NCBI GenBank assembly: GCA_021157965.1
Contig: JAGGVO010000012.1
Span: 113,115-177,114, forward strand
Direction: 5' to 3'
DNA length: 64,000 nt
Source: Candidatus Neomarinimicrobiota bacterium
GTDB lineage: Bacteria; Fidelibacterota; Fidelibacteria; Fidelibacterales; Fidelibacteraceae
The notes beneath the pieces were generated by a model. It was not told the DNA's origin. It did no database searches and saw nothing but the letters and a program-made list of their open reading frames with translations. A program made the position numbers and the translations under genes. Shown here one piece after another: positions 8,917 through 17,542 of this stretch. The first letter of the stretch is position 1. The number at the start of each line of letters is the position of its first letter.

Positions 8917-11900
8917 GGTAAAATCACCAGTTTTCCCCGGCAGGAAGACTCTCCGGCATCATGTTTCAGGGACAGTGTATACATATAAATACCGGCAGCC
9001 GGCCACTCACCATAGCGATCCCGGCCATCCCAAGGAATCCGGTTAAACCCTTTCTCAACAAATCCTCCATGAAGAGATTGCAGCAGCGAACCGGACAGGG
9101 TGTAAATTTTTATCTCTGCCTCCCCGGCCTGCATATTGTGAAAGGTGAACTGGGTGGATTCCCTGAAAGGATTGGGAAAATTCATGACATCGGTGAGAAT
9201 ACTCTCACCGCTTGAAACAACCAGCAAATAAAATGTTTCACCGGAAAAATTATTAAAATTGTCAAAAGCTGAGATTTCGAGGGTCTGTTCACCTTCACTG
9301 AACCAGTCCCTTACCGGCAGGATAATGCTTCCCTCCTGCCAGGAATCTTTATCATAGATAAACTTTTGAGTCAGATTGGTTTCCGTTCCCTGCATCCGCA
9401 TTAATATGGCATGTCCCGTCGCATCGGTAATATTGATACCGGAAGGATCTTTGATACGAATGATCAGATTCGCCGTATCGCTGACGAGGATTAAGGATGA
9501 AGCGAAACTTTCTCCCCGGGTCAGAAGAGTAATTTCCGGTCCGGCAAAGTCTGATGATACCGTATCGGAACAGCCGGCCAGAATCAGGCTATCGATAAAA
9601 GCGGCGCCTTCGATACGATAATCCGGAGATGCATAGCGCAGGCGGATTTTTCCGTTATTTCCCTCATACCGGATATCCTTGGGAATCATGAAACGCGCAT
9701 TGAACTCCCCGTCTTCAATGCTAATGGCACCGGTGAAAAGCCGGAAACCGGGAAGTGTGTAATACAAGGTTCCGGTCCGGTAAGTCCCCCCGGATAAATA
9801 CCGGTAATCCCGGGCAATCTGTTTATCCGAATCCACAAGTTCTATCCAGCCGGTTAACCCTTCATCAGTAATTTTCTCCTGCTGCAGGTCAAGGACAGAT
9901 CCTTTCACGCTGACCAGGCTCAGTGCTTTCAATGTATCCTGGTTTTCCACGTGGATTTCCCCACCCATTTGGGGAATAGCCAGCATAAGGGCCGGATCTC
10001 CGAAATACTGGAATTTGGACACATTCAAATTACTCCAGGCCTGAATTTTACCCTGAAGATATGCATTTCCCACAGTGACACAGCGGGTACTGTTTTGGGC
10101 ATCCGGAAAGAGAGCGTTGTACATTTTCCGGGTGAAATCCACATTATCCAGGTTTATTACACCGCGGGTGCTGGCGATTGCACCGATTGCTCCGTTATCT
10201 GTGAGGTTAACCATCTCTTCGGCCATACTCTGGATTCCAATGTAATCCGAACGGCCCCAGTCGCAAGTAGCTGCCACAATAAAGGGATACATGCCGTTTG
10301 TCCGTACCTGGTTCAGATCCCGGTCCTTCGTAAAAACATATTCCTGGGCCCAGACAAAGGGGGAACCATGCCCGATGTAATTCATGAGGACCGTTCCTTG
10401 TTGAAAAGCTTCCAGGATGGCTTCCCGGGCGCCTACCCGTCCCATAGACCCAATCGTGGGATCATAAAGTTCGGGGAATTCAGTCAGATAGATTTTGTGA
10501 AATTTCATGGCTTTCGGCAAAACAGGCAAAATCTTATACTCTGTATCTTTGATAAATTCCGGTTCGTTTGGCCAGGGATTGGTCGGATCATCAGCCACAA
10601 GGGTTGCCCGCATCTGCCATTCACCCGGCGTTTTCCGGGTTTCATAGTCTATGATTTTTTGGACGTAGTTTTGAGCCTCCTCCGGGGAATTCACCGGAAT
10701 TCTACCGACAGCCATATCAGGACTTTCATCGGATACGCTGCTGAGGTAGACAAAGGGATCATCCGTATTCCGGGTATGAATGATTGATCCGGCGGATATG
10801 GCATATTGGGGAACGAATATTTTGGATTTGCCCGAAATATTCCTGTAATCATAATCCCCATCCCCCAAAAGAACCAGATAAAAGGGAGAAGGCTGAGGTG
10901 CTCTTTGAGTCATATCATAAAGCAGGTTCCGGATGGCATGGGGATCCTGATTCCCACCACTGTATCCGGCATAAATTTCATCCATGGTGTAAATACTTAC
11001 AGAAAGGGGATACGTGGGATGGTTTTCCCGGTATTCTTTCAGTCGCTCCGCTGCCGGTAAAAAATCTTTGTGTGTAACAATCACCATATCCGTTTGTTCA
11101 AAAGATTCCGGAAGCAAAGGACTTATATCAGAAACACTCATAAAAAGGGGTTCTTTAAAGTGCGATTCGGAAAGCAGCAGATAATCGGCTTCCAGAGAGG
11201 TCCGTTCATGGGCTACTGTGAAAGAGGATTGATTTTTTATCTGATACCGGGGATTCAGGGGATCGGACACATCGAACACATACACCAGGTTTCCGGAGAA
11301 CCCGGAAACGGAAAATTTCAATGGAGTATTGGCAACCGGATGCCAGATACGTAAAAAATCATCAGTGGCATCCAGCTTCATGGGATATATGATTTCTACA
11401 AAATCAAGAAATGCTTTGGTATTATCACCGTTGCCGGTGTACTCAATCAGCAGGGTATTGTTTTCCTGAAGTATGCCTGAATTTATCTGAAAAACCTTGG
11501 ATGCATCATTATAATCGTAAGCCGTAATAACACCCCATATCACTTCATTGTTCAAAGTGAATTCAAAATCATGACGGTGTGTCGAAAAGCCTGTTTTTGA
11601 TGCACCGGCGACGCCAATACGGATATAAGCATTTTCGCAGTATTCAGGAGCCGGATTGAACAGGGCGAGCTGTATTGTTCTCAGGGCGCCCGGACCGCTG
11701 AAGGATTCGCCATACCAGTCCGTTCCTCCCTGAATCAGATTGACTTCATCCTTTTCATAATGCATCCGTCCCCAGGCATAGGAAACATTGACGGCGTTCG
11801 AGCCGGTGTTTTCCTGAATCGGGGACATTCTTTCAGAATTTGGATCCGGTATATCGGCAATAAACAGCCAGTAATGATTCACCGTTTCATAAGGATTTGT

Positions 11901-12812
11901 TTCAAATGCAGCATACTGGGGACCGTCTTCAGACAGGGAATACCACCCGGAAACACTTTCCCCGAAAAAGAGAATTTTATCCTGTCGTTGCATGGGCTCT
12001 TCCGTATTTCCTGTGATGAGTAGAGGAATTTCACGGATATATGGGCTTTCAGGCAGGACAAGGGTATATGGACGGCCACGCGTGGCGCTGACATACATGT
12101 GAATTCTGTTTTTATCCAGTCCGGAGAGAACCAGGCCGTTTTCTTCCAGGTATTGACCGCTGATTTCATAAATCCCTGTTTCCCGGACTCCCAGCTGGTA
12201 CCATGTTCCATTTTCTGCAAATCCCATTACTTTTTGAAGTTGTTGAGATACTTCAGGAAGTGTTATACGGACATCTTCCGGATTAATAACCACATTCCGG
12301 AAAAAAGCCTCTTCCTCCGGTGCCGGCGGACGGGTCTCCTTTTTTTCCGGAACCGGCTTCATGTCAAGAATCAGCCGGGCATCGGTAATAAATTCACCGG
12401 GACGGGCAAAAGGATCCACAATCAGGTCTGTCAGGGGAACGGTTCTGAAGATTCTCACCGGGGAAAAACGAACAAATTCACCGGGGGAATTTTGCCGGTT
12501 TTTTTCAAAAGGCACGGATTCCAAAACCTGAAAACTCACATCCGGCTTGCCTGTCCGTGTCAAGGCCAGGGGCAATCGAAGCACACGGGTCAGGCGGACA
12601 GAGTCATCCCGGGTTGCATTGGACTGGGAAAAAGTGAGCCGGTGTCTTTCCCGCCCTTCTATCCAAAGAGTCTCGTAATCAGGATTGGAAAAACTCAAAT
12701 GAAGAATCAGTTGATTTTCCCCGGCGGTTTCCCGGACAATTCCATCAGGCAGTCCGGCCAGGATGAAAGCGGGGATCAACAGCAATAAGATGTATTTCAA
12801 GTGAATTTTCAT
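8913..12812 (-). CDS. porU: Type IX secretion system C25-family sortase, PorU-like
   Basis: Very large exported cysteine peptidase-like protein of 1,299 residues. It begins with a signal peptide (MKIHLKYILLLLIPAFILAG). An N-terminal beta-rich region of about 550 residues follows, then a gingipain-type Peptidase C25 domain from about 590 to 930. The catalytic dyad is visible as His815 in NYIGHGSP and Cys850 in AATCDWGRSD, the arrangement of PorU, which removes the C-terminal signal of T9SS cargo and attaches the cargo to A-LPS. Residues after about 1,205 form a T9SS/FlgD-like C-terminal domain (NFPNPF near its start, ending WPAAGIYMYTL...GKLVILP). A secreted C25 protease cargo is the alternative, but the long N-terminal region and TCDWGRSD favour PorU. 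No other por/gld genes are in the window. Confidence 0.85.
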   Translation of the reverse strand: MKIHLKYILLLLIPAFILAGLPDGIVRETAGENQLILHLSFSNPDYETLWIEGRERHRLTFSQSNATRDDSVRLTRVLRLPLALTRTGKPDVSFQVLESVPFEKNRQNSPGEFVRFSPVRIFRTVPLTDLIVDPFARPGEFITDARLILDMKPVPEKKETRPPAPEEEAFFRNVVINPEDVRITLPEVSQQLQKVMGFAENGTWYQLGVRETGIYEISGQYLEENGLVLSGLDKNRIHMYVSATRGRPYTLVLPESPYIREIPLLITGNTEEPMQRQDKILFFGESVSGWYSLSEDGPQYAAFETNPYETVNHYWLFIADIPDPNSERMSPIQENTGSNAVNVSYAWGRMHYEKDEVNLIQGGTDWYGESFSGPGALRTIQLALFNPAPEYCENAYIRIGVAGASKTGFSTHRHDFEFTLNNEVIWGVITAYDYNDASKVFQINSGILQENNTLLIEYTGNGDNTKAFLDFVEIIYPMKLDATDDFLRIWHPVANTPLKFSVSGFSGNLVYVFDVSDPLNPRYQIKNQSSFTVAHERTSLEADYLLLSESHFKEPLFMSVSDISPLLPESFEQTDMVIVTHKDFLPAAERLKEYRENHPTYPLSVSIYTMDEIYAGYSGGNQDPHAIRNLLYDMTQRAPQPSPFYLVLLGDGDYDYRNISGKSKIFVPQYAISAGSIIHTRNTDDPFVYLSSVSDESPDMAVGRIPVNSPEEAQNYVQKIIDYETRKTPGEWQMRATLVADDPTNPWPNEPEFIKDTEYKILPVLPKAMKFHKIYLTEFPELYDPTIGSMGRVGAREAILEAFQQGTVLMNYIGHGSPFVWAQEYVFTKDRDLNQVRTNGMYPFIVAATCDWGRSDYIGIQSMAEEMVNLTDNGAIGAIASTRGVINLDNVDFTRKMYNALFPDAQNSTRCVTVGNAYLQGKIQAWSNLNVSKFQYFGDPALMLAIPQMGGEIHVENQDTLKALSLVSVKGSVLDLQQEKITDEGLTGWIELVDSDKQIARDYRYLSGGTYRTGTLYYTLPGFRLFTGAISIEDGEFNARFMIPKDIRYEGNNGKIRLRYASPDYRIEGAAFIDSLILAGCSDTVSSDFAGPEITLLTRGESFASSLILVSDTANLIIRIKDPSGINITDATGHAILMRMQGTETNLTQKFIYDKDSWQEGSIILPVRDWFSEGEQTLEISAFDNFNNFSGETFYLLVVSSGESILTDVMNFPNPFRESTQFTFHNMQAGEAEIKIYTLSGSLLQSLHGGFVEKGFNRIPWDGRDRYGEWPAAGIYMYTLSLKHDAGESSCRGKLVILP

Positions 12813-12847
12813 TTTTCTCGGTGTTTTGGTATCATACTCCGGGGCGT

Positions 12848-13375
12848 TTATGAAGTTCCATCTCCAATCAGTTCCAGATCATATTCCGATACTTCAATAC
12901 AGAGTGTATGCTGAATATGATCAATGTTCACATACATGCGGGATCTATTCTTGATATCTTTCACAATACCTTTCATCCCGATAAAAGGACCGGAAACAAC
13001 CCGCACCTTATGGCCTGTCTTTATGACTTTATTCACCACCTCAAAGGTTTCAGGGCGTTCAAGCATCCTGTGGATAAAATCGATCTGGAAATCGGGGATA
13101 TGGGCCATTTGTCCCTGAAAGGTGATAAAGCCCTGAACGCCCGGCACATCCAGAACATAGTATTTCAAGCGCTGGTCCATATTGATAAAGAGGTATCCTG
13201 AGAAAAGGGGCAATTCGATGATTTTGTAGCGATCCGACCAACGGCGTCTGCGTTTGACCATCGGCAGATAAACTTCGTAGCCCTGTTTCAGCAGTTCATC
13301 ACGAATCGTCCGTTCATGTCTGGCTCTGACATGCACAGGAAACCAGAGCCGTTCTTCATTTTCCAGTTTTATCAT
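12848..13375 (-). CDS. NusG-family specialised antiterminator (UpxY/RfaH/LoaP-like)
   Basis: Transcription elongation factor paralogue of 175 residues. An N-terminal NGN domain (WFPVHVRARHERTIRDELLKQGYEVYLPMVKRRRRWSDR, then LPLFSGYLFI) is followed by a C-terminal KOW domain (GHKVRVVSGPFIGMKGIVKDI). The pattern 'EVYLP..KRRRRWSDR..I..PLFSGYLFI' is that of operon-specific paralogues (UpxY, RfaH, LoaP), not housekeeping NusG, which would sit beside secE and rplK. Such proteins ride RNA polymerase through one long operon to suppress termination. It overlaps ubiD by 20 bp and lies 35 bp ahead of the 3.9-kb porU, so porU and the long downstream operon are its likely target. That target is inference. 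Confidence 0.88.
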   Translation of the reverse strand: MIKLENEERLWFPVHVRARHERTIRDELLKQGYEVYLPMVKRRRRWSDRYKIIELPLFSGYLFINMDQRLKYYVLDVPGVQGFITFQGQMAHIPDFQIDFIHRMLERPETFEVVNKVIKTGHKVRVVSGPFIGMKGIVKDIKNRSRMYVNIDHIQHTLCIEVSEYDLELIGDGTS

Positions 13376-14840
13376 GTTTCAACAGCTCATTCAGTTTCAG
13401 CAGTTCGGGATAATATTCATTTACTTTGGCAATAATTTCCTCATCCATCGTGATTTTATCCGGCCAGCGGCGTGTAAATCCTTCTTCCGGCATTTTTCGG
13501 GTTCCGTCAATTCCCATTTTACTGCCAAAGCCCGGCTGTGTGGATGCATGATCCAGATTATCCACCGGTCCCCGGGTAAAAAGAATATCCCGCCGGGGGT
13601 CAATATGGTTCAGAGCAGTCCACCAGGCTTCAGATGGATTCTGAACATTCACCTCTTCATCCAGAATCACAATTACTTTGGCCAGCATCATGAGTCCCAA
13701 TCCCCACAATCCTTGCATCACTTTATAGGCATGTCCGGGATATTGTTTTTTTATGGAGACAAACACCAGATTATGAAATACCCCTTCCGGAGGCATGTGG
13801 TAATCCCGGATTTCAGGCATGATCATTTGGGCCAATGGCAGGAAAATCCGTTCGGTGGCATATCCCAGCCAATAATCTTCCATGGGAGGAACCCCGACAA
13901 TTGTGGACGGGTAAACGGCATCTTTCCGGTGAGTGATTGCCGTGACATGAAAAACCGGGTATTCATCCTCCAGGGAATAAAATCCCGTATGATCCCCAAA
14001 GGGTCCTTCCGTGCGGAAAGGTTCCCGGGGATCCACATATCCTTCGAGGATGAAATCCGCATCTGCAGGAACCATCAGGTCAGATGTTATACTTTTCACC
14101 AGGTGAACAGGTTTTTTTTGCAGAAATCCGGCAAAAAGGTATTCATCAATATTTTCAGGTAAGGGGGCTGTAGAGACATAGGTCAGAACCGGTGGCCCTC
14201 CCAGAGCCACACAGACCGGCATTTTCTTACCCATTTTCCGGTATTTTTCGAAATGGGATGCCCCGTGTTTATGTTGTTGCCAGTGCATACCCGTTGTTGT
14301 GGCATCAAATTTCTGCATGCGGTACATACCTACATTCCGGATACCGGTCTCCGGATCTTCGGTAATTACCTGGGGAAGGGTGAAATAAGGGCCACCGTCC
14401 CGGGGCCAGCAGGTAATAACCGGCAGAGCATCAAGGCTGGCATCCTTTCCCGTCAGGATCACTTCCTGAACCGGTGCCTGTTTCACCTGTTTCGGCGGGA
14501 ATTTAGCTGCTTCCAGCAACCGCGAAAAAAGAGATAGTTTATCCATAAATCCCCGGGGAGCCTTTTGCCGGATAATATCCCGGATGCGGTTGCCGATTTC
14601 ATCAGGATGGGAAACACCCAATGCCAGGGAAATCCGGTCGGGAGATGCGAAAAGATTTTGAGTAACGGGAAAACCTGTCCCTTTAACCTGGTTAAAAAGG
14701 AGTGCGGGGCCACCATCTTTCACAAACCGATGGGATATTTCACTGATTTCCAGATACGGATCTACTTTCCGGTCAATTTCCAATAAATCGCCCCGTTGTT
14801 TCAGTTCGGCAATAAACTCTTTCATGGATGAAAAAAGCAT
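13356..14840 (-). CDS. ubiD: UbiD-family prenylated-FMN-dependent decarboxylase
   Basis: Member of the 3-octaprenyl-4-hydroxybenzoate carboxy-lyase family, 494 residues (E. coli UbiD is about 497). These enzymes use prenyl-FMN and a metal for reversible non-oxidative decarboxylation, in quinone synthesis or aromatic metabolism. Conserved blocks seen are VKGTGFPVTQNLF, ITCWPRDGGPYFTLP, NVGMYRMQ, the active-site region EGPFGDHTGFYS, and a C-terminal DEEVNV segment. The start has GGAGGG 6 nt upstream. A small 5-bp hairpin (14847-14861) could pair with part of that SD. It is the first gene after the terminator at 14891-14915, so a promoter should lie within about 50 bp. The substrate is not determinable; no ubiX is nearby. 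Confidence 0.9.
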   Translation of the reverse strand: MLFSSMKEFIAELKQRGDLLEIDRKVDPYLEISEISHRFVKDGGPALLFNQVKGTGFPVTQNLFASPDRISLALGVSHPDEIGNRIRDIIRQKAPRGFMDKLSLFSRLLEAAKFPPKQVKQAPVQEVILTGKDASLDALPVITCWPRDGGPYFTLPQVITEDPETGIRNVGMYRMQKFDATTTGMHWQQHKHGASHFEKYRKMGKKMPVCVALGGPPVLTYVSTAPLPENIDEYLFAGFLQKKPVHLVKSITSDLMVPADADFILEGYVDPREPFRTEGPFGDHTGFYSLEDEYPVFHVTAITHRKDAVYPSTIVGVPPMEDYWLGYATERIFLPLAQMIMPEIRDYHMPPEGVFHNLVFVSIKKQYPGHAYKVMQGLWGLGLMMLAKVIVILDEEVNVQNPSEAWWTALNHIDPRRDILFTRGPVDNLDHASTQPGFGSKMGIDGTRKMPEEGFTRRWPDKITMDEEIIAKVNEYYPELLKLNELLKHDKTGK

Positions 14841-14890
14841 CTAACCCTCCGGTTTACGGAGAAATTAAAAAATTATTTCAAGGGGAAAAA

Positions 14891-14915
14891 GAAAAGGTGT
14901 CGGCGACACCTTTTC
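14891..14915 (-). terminator. Intrinsic terminator closing the GlmL/membrane-module operon
   Basis: A perfect 11-bp inverted repeat, GAAAAGGTGTC / GACACCTTTTC, with a 3-nt loop starts 23 bp after the stop of the 271-residue membrane protein. On the transcribed minus strand it is followed by TTTTTCCCC, a short U-run. It separates the membrane module from ubiD. Confidence 0.85.
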
Positions 14916-14938
14916 CATTTTCAGTGTAATTATCCGTT

Positions 14939-15754
14939 TTACTCGGCAATTTCTTTATCTTTCCTGGATGTAACCAGAATGGTTACCACCATAATGATAA
15001 GCAAAACAAAGGTGGCATACCCATATTCTTTGCCGGAAAATTCAATCAGGTCTTTCAAGCGGCCAATAAGCAGCGAAATACGGCCCATGACGGCAAATCC
15101 GAAAGATGCGCCGAAAGTAATCATCAGAAAGTAGATTCCTACCCGGCTGATCTTCCCAAAAACGCCTTTGTGTTCCACAGAGAAAAAGAAGTAGAAGAGG
15201 CCGGAGACCACTCCGACAATAAGCACAATATTATTGATGCTTTCTCCGAGATTTCCGGTCCATAGGGGTAAGATGGTACCCTGAATCTGGGATAGGACAT
15301 CCGAACTCAGGTATCCGTAGAGTCTGAGTCCGGCGGCCATACCAACCACATAGGCCAAGGACCAGCGACTGATCCAACCAATACTGGGGAAAAGACGCAG
15401 AAGCATAAAGATACCCAGAATCAGGGCAATCAGATACATAAAGCTTTGTTCCTGATTACCGGGAATACCATTTTCAGGGAAGACCGTATCGCTGATTAAG
15501 TTCAATCCCTTGTAGAGCTTATACCAGAACACATTGAAACCTGTGAGGGTTTCGGGATCCGCATGGGGCCAAAGCCGGCCGAAAAGATTCGGGCGGACCT
15601 GATTCCAGAAGGCAATCGTTGCCCAGTGTGCGGCGGAAACACCCACGTAAACATGTTCCGCCAATTTATAAAAGGGGTTGTCTTTATAGAGATAGCTGAA
15701 GATAGCCAATGTTAAAAAGACAGCAACCCAGGCGCCAAAAACATCATTATACAT
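14939..15754 (-). CDS. Uncharacterised polytopic membrane protein (GlmL-linked module, last gene)
   Basis: I cannot assign a function. The 271-residue protein has about six or seven hydrophobic segments: residues 6-22, 35-52, 105-120 (FMYLIALILGIFMLL), 130-148, 172-192 (INNIVLIVGVVSGLFYFFF), 203-225 and 247-264. The sequence YKDNPFYKLAEHVYVGVSAAHW near residues 23-44 looks strongly conserved in character (aromatic/His/Trp-rich amphipathic loop). It ends with a charged cytoplasmic tail (SRKDKEIAE). It follows the 290-residue gene by 9 bp and is the last gene before the terminator. It appears to belong to a recurring membrane-protein set in candidate phyla; that is recollection, not a search result. 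Confidence 0.8.
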   Translation of the reverse strand: MYNDVFGAWVAVFLTLAIFSYLYKDNPFYKLAEHVYVGVSAAHWATIAFWNQVRPNLFGRLWPHADPETLTGFNVFWYKLYKGLNLISDTVFPENGIPGNQEQSFMYLIALILGIFMLLRLFPSIGWISRWSLAYVVGMAAGLRLYGYLSSDVLSQIQGTILPLWTGNLGESINNIVLIVGVVSGLFYFFFSVEHKGVFGKISRVGIYFLMITFGASFGFAVMGRISLLIGRLKDLIEFSGKEYGYATFVLLIIMVVTILVTSRKDKEIAE

Positions 15755-15763
15755 CGGTGCCTC

Positions 15764-16636
15764 CTAATACTTCTTTTGGGTTTTACGTTTCGCGTAATAA
15801 GCAATGTTTCCCAGGATAATAAAGAGGACAATCACCAGGTGGGCAATGGACTGTGCATCCATGGATTTTGCCGCTTCCCCACGGGTATTCCACAGCCCGT
15901 ATTCCACCATGAGGGCTTCATACTCGGCGGCACCGGGCATACCGGCAACAACTCCCTTCATCTGTCCTGATTTTACATACGGCAGCAGTTGATTCACCTG
16001 AATGGAGGCATTTCCACTGCTGATTGGAATCTGGAGGGGATCTGAGGCATACAGAACCCATTCAATAGCGCCCGGATATCCGGCAGACAGGCTGAAAATA
16101 AAATCCACATCCGCCACGGTCCGGATATCTCTCATCAGGGGGATTTCCGAGATATCCGTCTGTTTGGAATCCACGGTAAAATTGGCGGCAAAACTTTTGG
16201 TAATTCCCTTGATCACCGCTTCATTACCGGGCCTGTATCCCAGATTCACATAATCCACGCCATACTCCAGATCGCGAAAACGTTCATCGTTCAACACCTC
16301 ATCCAGAGCTTCCCGGGCCATAAACAGTCCGTCCGGCCACAGGCACATAACCACCACTTTATATCCACGGGCAAAGAAGTGCCGCAACACACTTATGGCC
16401 ATGGGATGGATTTCCGGTTTGGTGGACGGCCCATATTCAAATGAAATGAGAACAGTCGCATCATCGGGAAGGTTATGGATTGTTTCAAAGGCATCCCGTG
16501 TGAGACCGGTAGGTTCAACCGGAAGGTTCAGGGGAACCAGAAGCGGGAATAGCACAGCCAGTCCGATAATGAGAAAGATAATGCGACGATCCAGTTTGTC
16601 CAGATTTTGCAGAAATGCATTAAATTTGCCACTCAT
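15764..16636 (-). CDS. Uncharacterised bitopic membrane protein with large central domain
   Basis: The 290-residue protein has a TM helix at about 18-36 (RIIFLIIGLAVLFPLLVPL), a soluble alpha/beta domain at about 45-255, and a C-terminal TM helix at about 264-281 (AHLVIVLFIILGNIAYYA) followed by a basic tail. The central domain has alternating strands and helices (ATVLISFEYGPSTKPE, YKVVVMCLWPDG, DYVNLGYRPGNEAVIKGI, DFIFSLSAGYPGAIEWV, QMKGVVAGMPGAAEYE). This is a repetitive Rossmann-like architecture with several Gly-rich turns, but no known catalytic motif. It begins with a good SD (GGAGAAGTAAT before ATG) and lies 1 bp from its upstream neighbour. Function unknown; probably one subunit of a membrane complex with the adjacent genes. 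Confidence 0.8.
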   Translation of the reverse strand: MSGKFNAFLQNLDKLDRRIIFLIIGLAVLFPLLVPLNLPVEPTGLTRDAFETIHNLPDDATVLISFEYGPSTKPEIHPMAISVLRHFFARGYKVVVMCLWPDGLFMAREALDEVLNDERFRDLEYGVDYVNLGYRPGNEAVIKGITKSFAANFTVDSKQTDISEIPLMRDIRTVADVDFIFSLSAGYPGAIEWVLYASDPLQIPISSGNASIQVNQLLPYVKSGQMKGVVAGMPGAAEYEALMVEYGLWNTRGEAAKSMDAQSIAHLVIVLFIILGNIAYYAKRKTQKKY

Positions 16637-16637
16637 A

Positions 16638-17531
16638 TTACTTCTCCCCCATAAATGATTTTTCGATTCCCAGAATCACCCGGAGGGATGTACCCACAAT
16701 ACCGAGCCCGATACCGATCATAATCGCCCTGGCACCGGCAGCGTTGGGATACTGATAAATCCACTCCTGGAGTCTTGGCAGATGCAGCCACTGGAGCCAG
16801 GATGGCAGCCATCCGGTAAGATAGGCCCCCAGGGGAACCCGGCCGATCATGATAATGATACCTGCGGCGAGGAGAATGGTGGCTTCCAGGTTTCTGATCT
16901 TGAATGCCCTGTATGAGGCAGAAGCCACAAAAAAGGCCAGAAGGGCAAACATGGTGGATGTAAGGGGTGTAAAGATGGAATAGAAAATCCAGCTATAGAA
17001 TGTTCCCCTTTCCTGAAGGTGACTTCCCCAGGGTAATTGTTTGATTTCCACAACCGCCCCTTTGCTGGAAAGTTCGTTGTACAGCTTCAAAGCACCACCA
17101 TGTGTGTAAAAATTGCAGTTAATTGGTTTTCCCTTCCCGATTTTTGAAAAGGCTCTCTCCACGGCATCGATTTCTGTATGGGTGACTTCACTGACTCTTT
17201 GATTGAAGTATGGAGCATTGGGACCTACATCCTTTACCTCGAGGTAATATCCACCTTTAAAGAAAAAACCGAAGGTGAGGGTGAGAAAAAAACCAAGGAC
17301 GGCGGCAAGACTGTAGAACCAGCCTTTTTGCCGGCGGATCACTTTTCTTCCCTGTAATTTTAACAGATTCAGAGCCCCCAGGATCATGGCAAAACTTGCA
17401 ATGATATCGAACCACTGGGTTGCATGAATCTCCAGGTTGGCAAAGGGTTCATGAGGAATAAACCATGAAAGCAGCATGATCACGCCGACAATAAACACAA
17501 TAGCCAATGGAACTTGTCGTTTTAGAAACAT
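16638..17531 (-). CDS. Uncharacterised polytopic membrane protein
   Basis: The 297-residue protein has three N-terminal hydrophobic segments (9-25, 39-58 and 72-90). A soluble insertion follows at about 92-175, including YYLEVKDVGPNAPYFNQRV and PINCNFYTHGGALKLYNEL. At least three more TM segments come next (about 179-203, 212-228 and 272-288). The last segments carry 'GRVPLGAYLTGWLP' and 'GIGLGIVGTSLRVILGIEKSFMG', which look like conserved membrane-edge motifs. The start has AAAGGAG upstream. The soluble insertion sits where a shorter loop could suffice and may be a lineage-specific domain. Not recognised as any transporter family. It is flanked by the DUF6754 gene (11 bp upstream) and the 290-residue gene (1 bp downstream). 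Confidence 0.8.
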   Translation of the reverse strand: MFLKRQVPLAIVFIVGVIMLLSWFIPHEPFANLEIHATQWFDIIASFAMILGALNLLKLQGRKVIRRQKGWFYSLAAVLGFFLTLTFGFFFKGGYYLEVKDVGPNAPYFNQRVSEVTHTEIDAVERAFSKIGKGKPINCNFYTHGGALKLYNELSSKGAVVEIKQLPWGSHLQERGTFYSWIFYSIFTPLTSTMFALLAFFVASASYRAFKIRNLEATILLAAGIIIMIGRVPLGAYLTGWLPSWLQWLHLPRLQEWIYQYPNAAGARAIMIGIGLGIVGTSLRVILGIEKSFMGEK

Positions 17532-17542
17532 CGTTTACTCCT

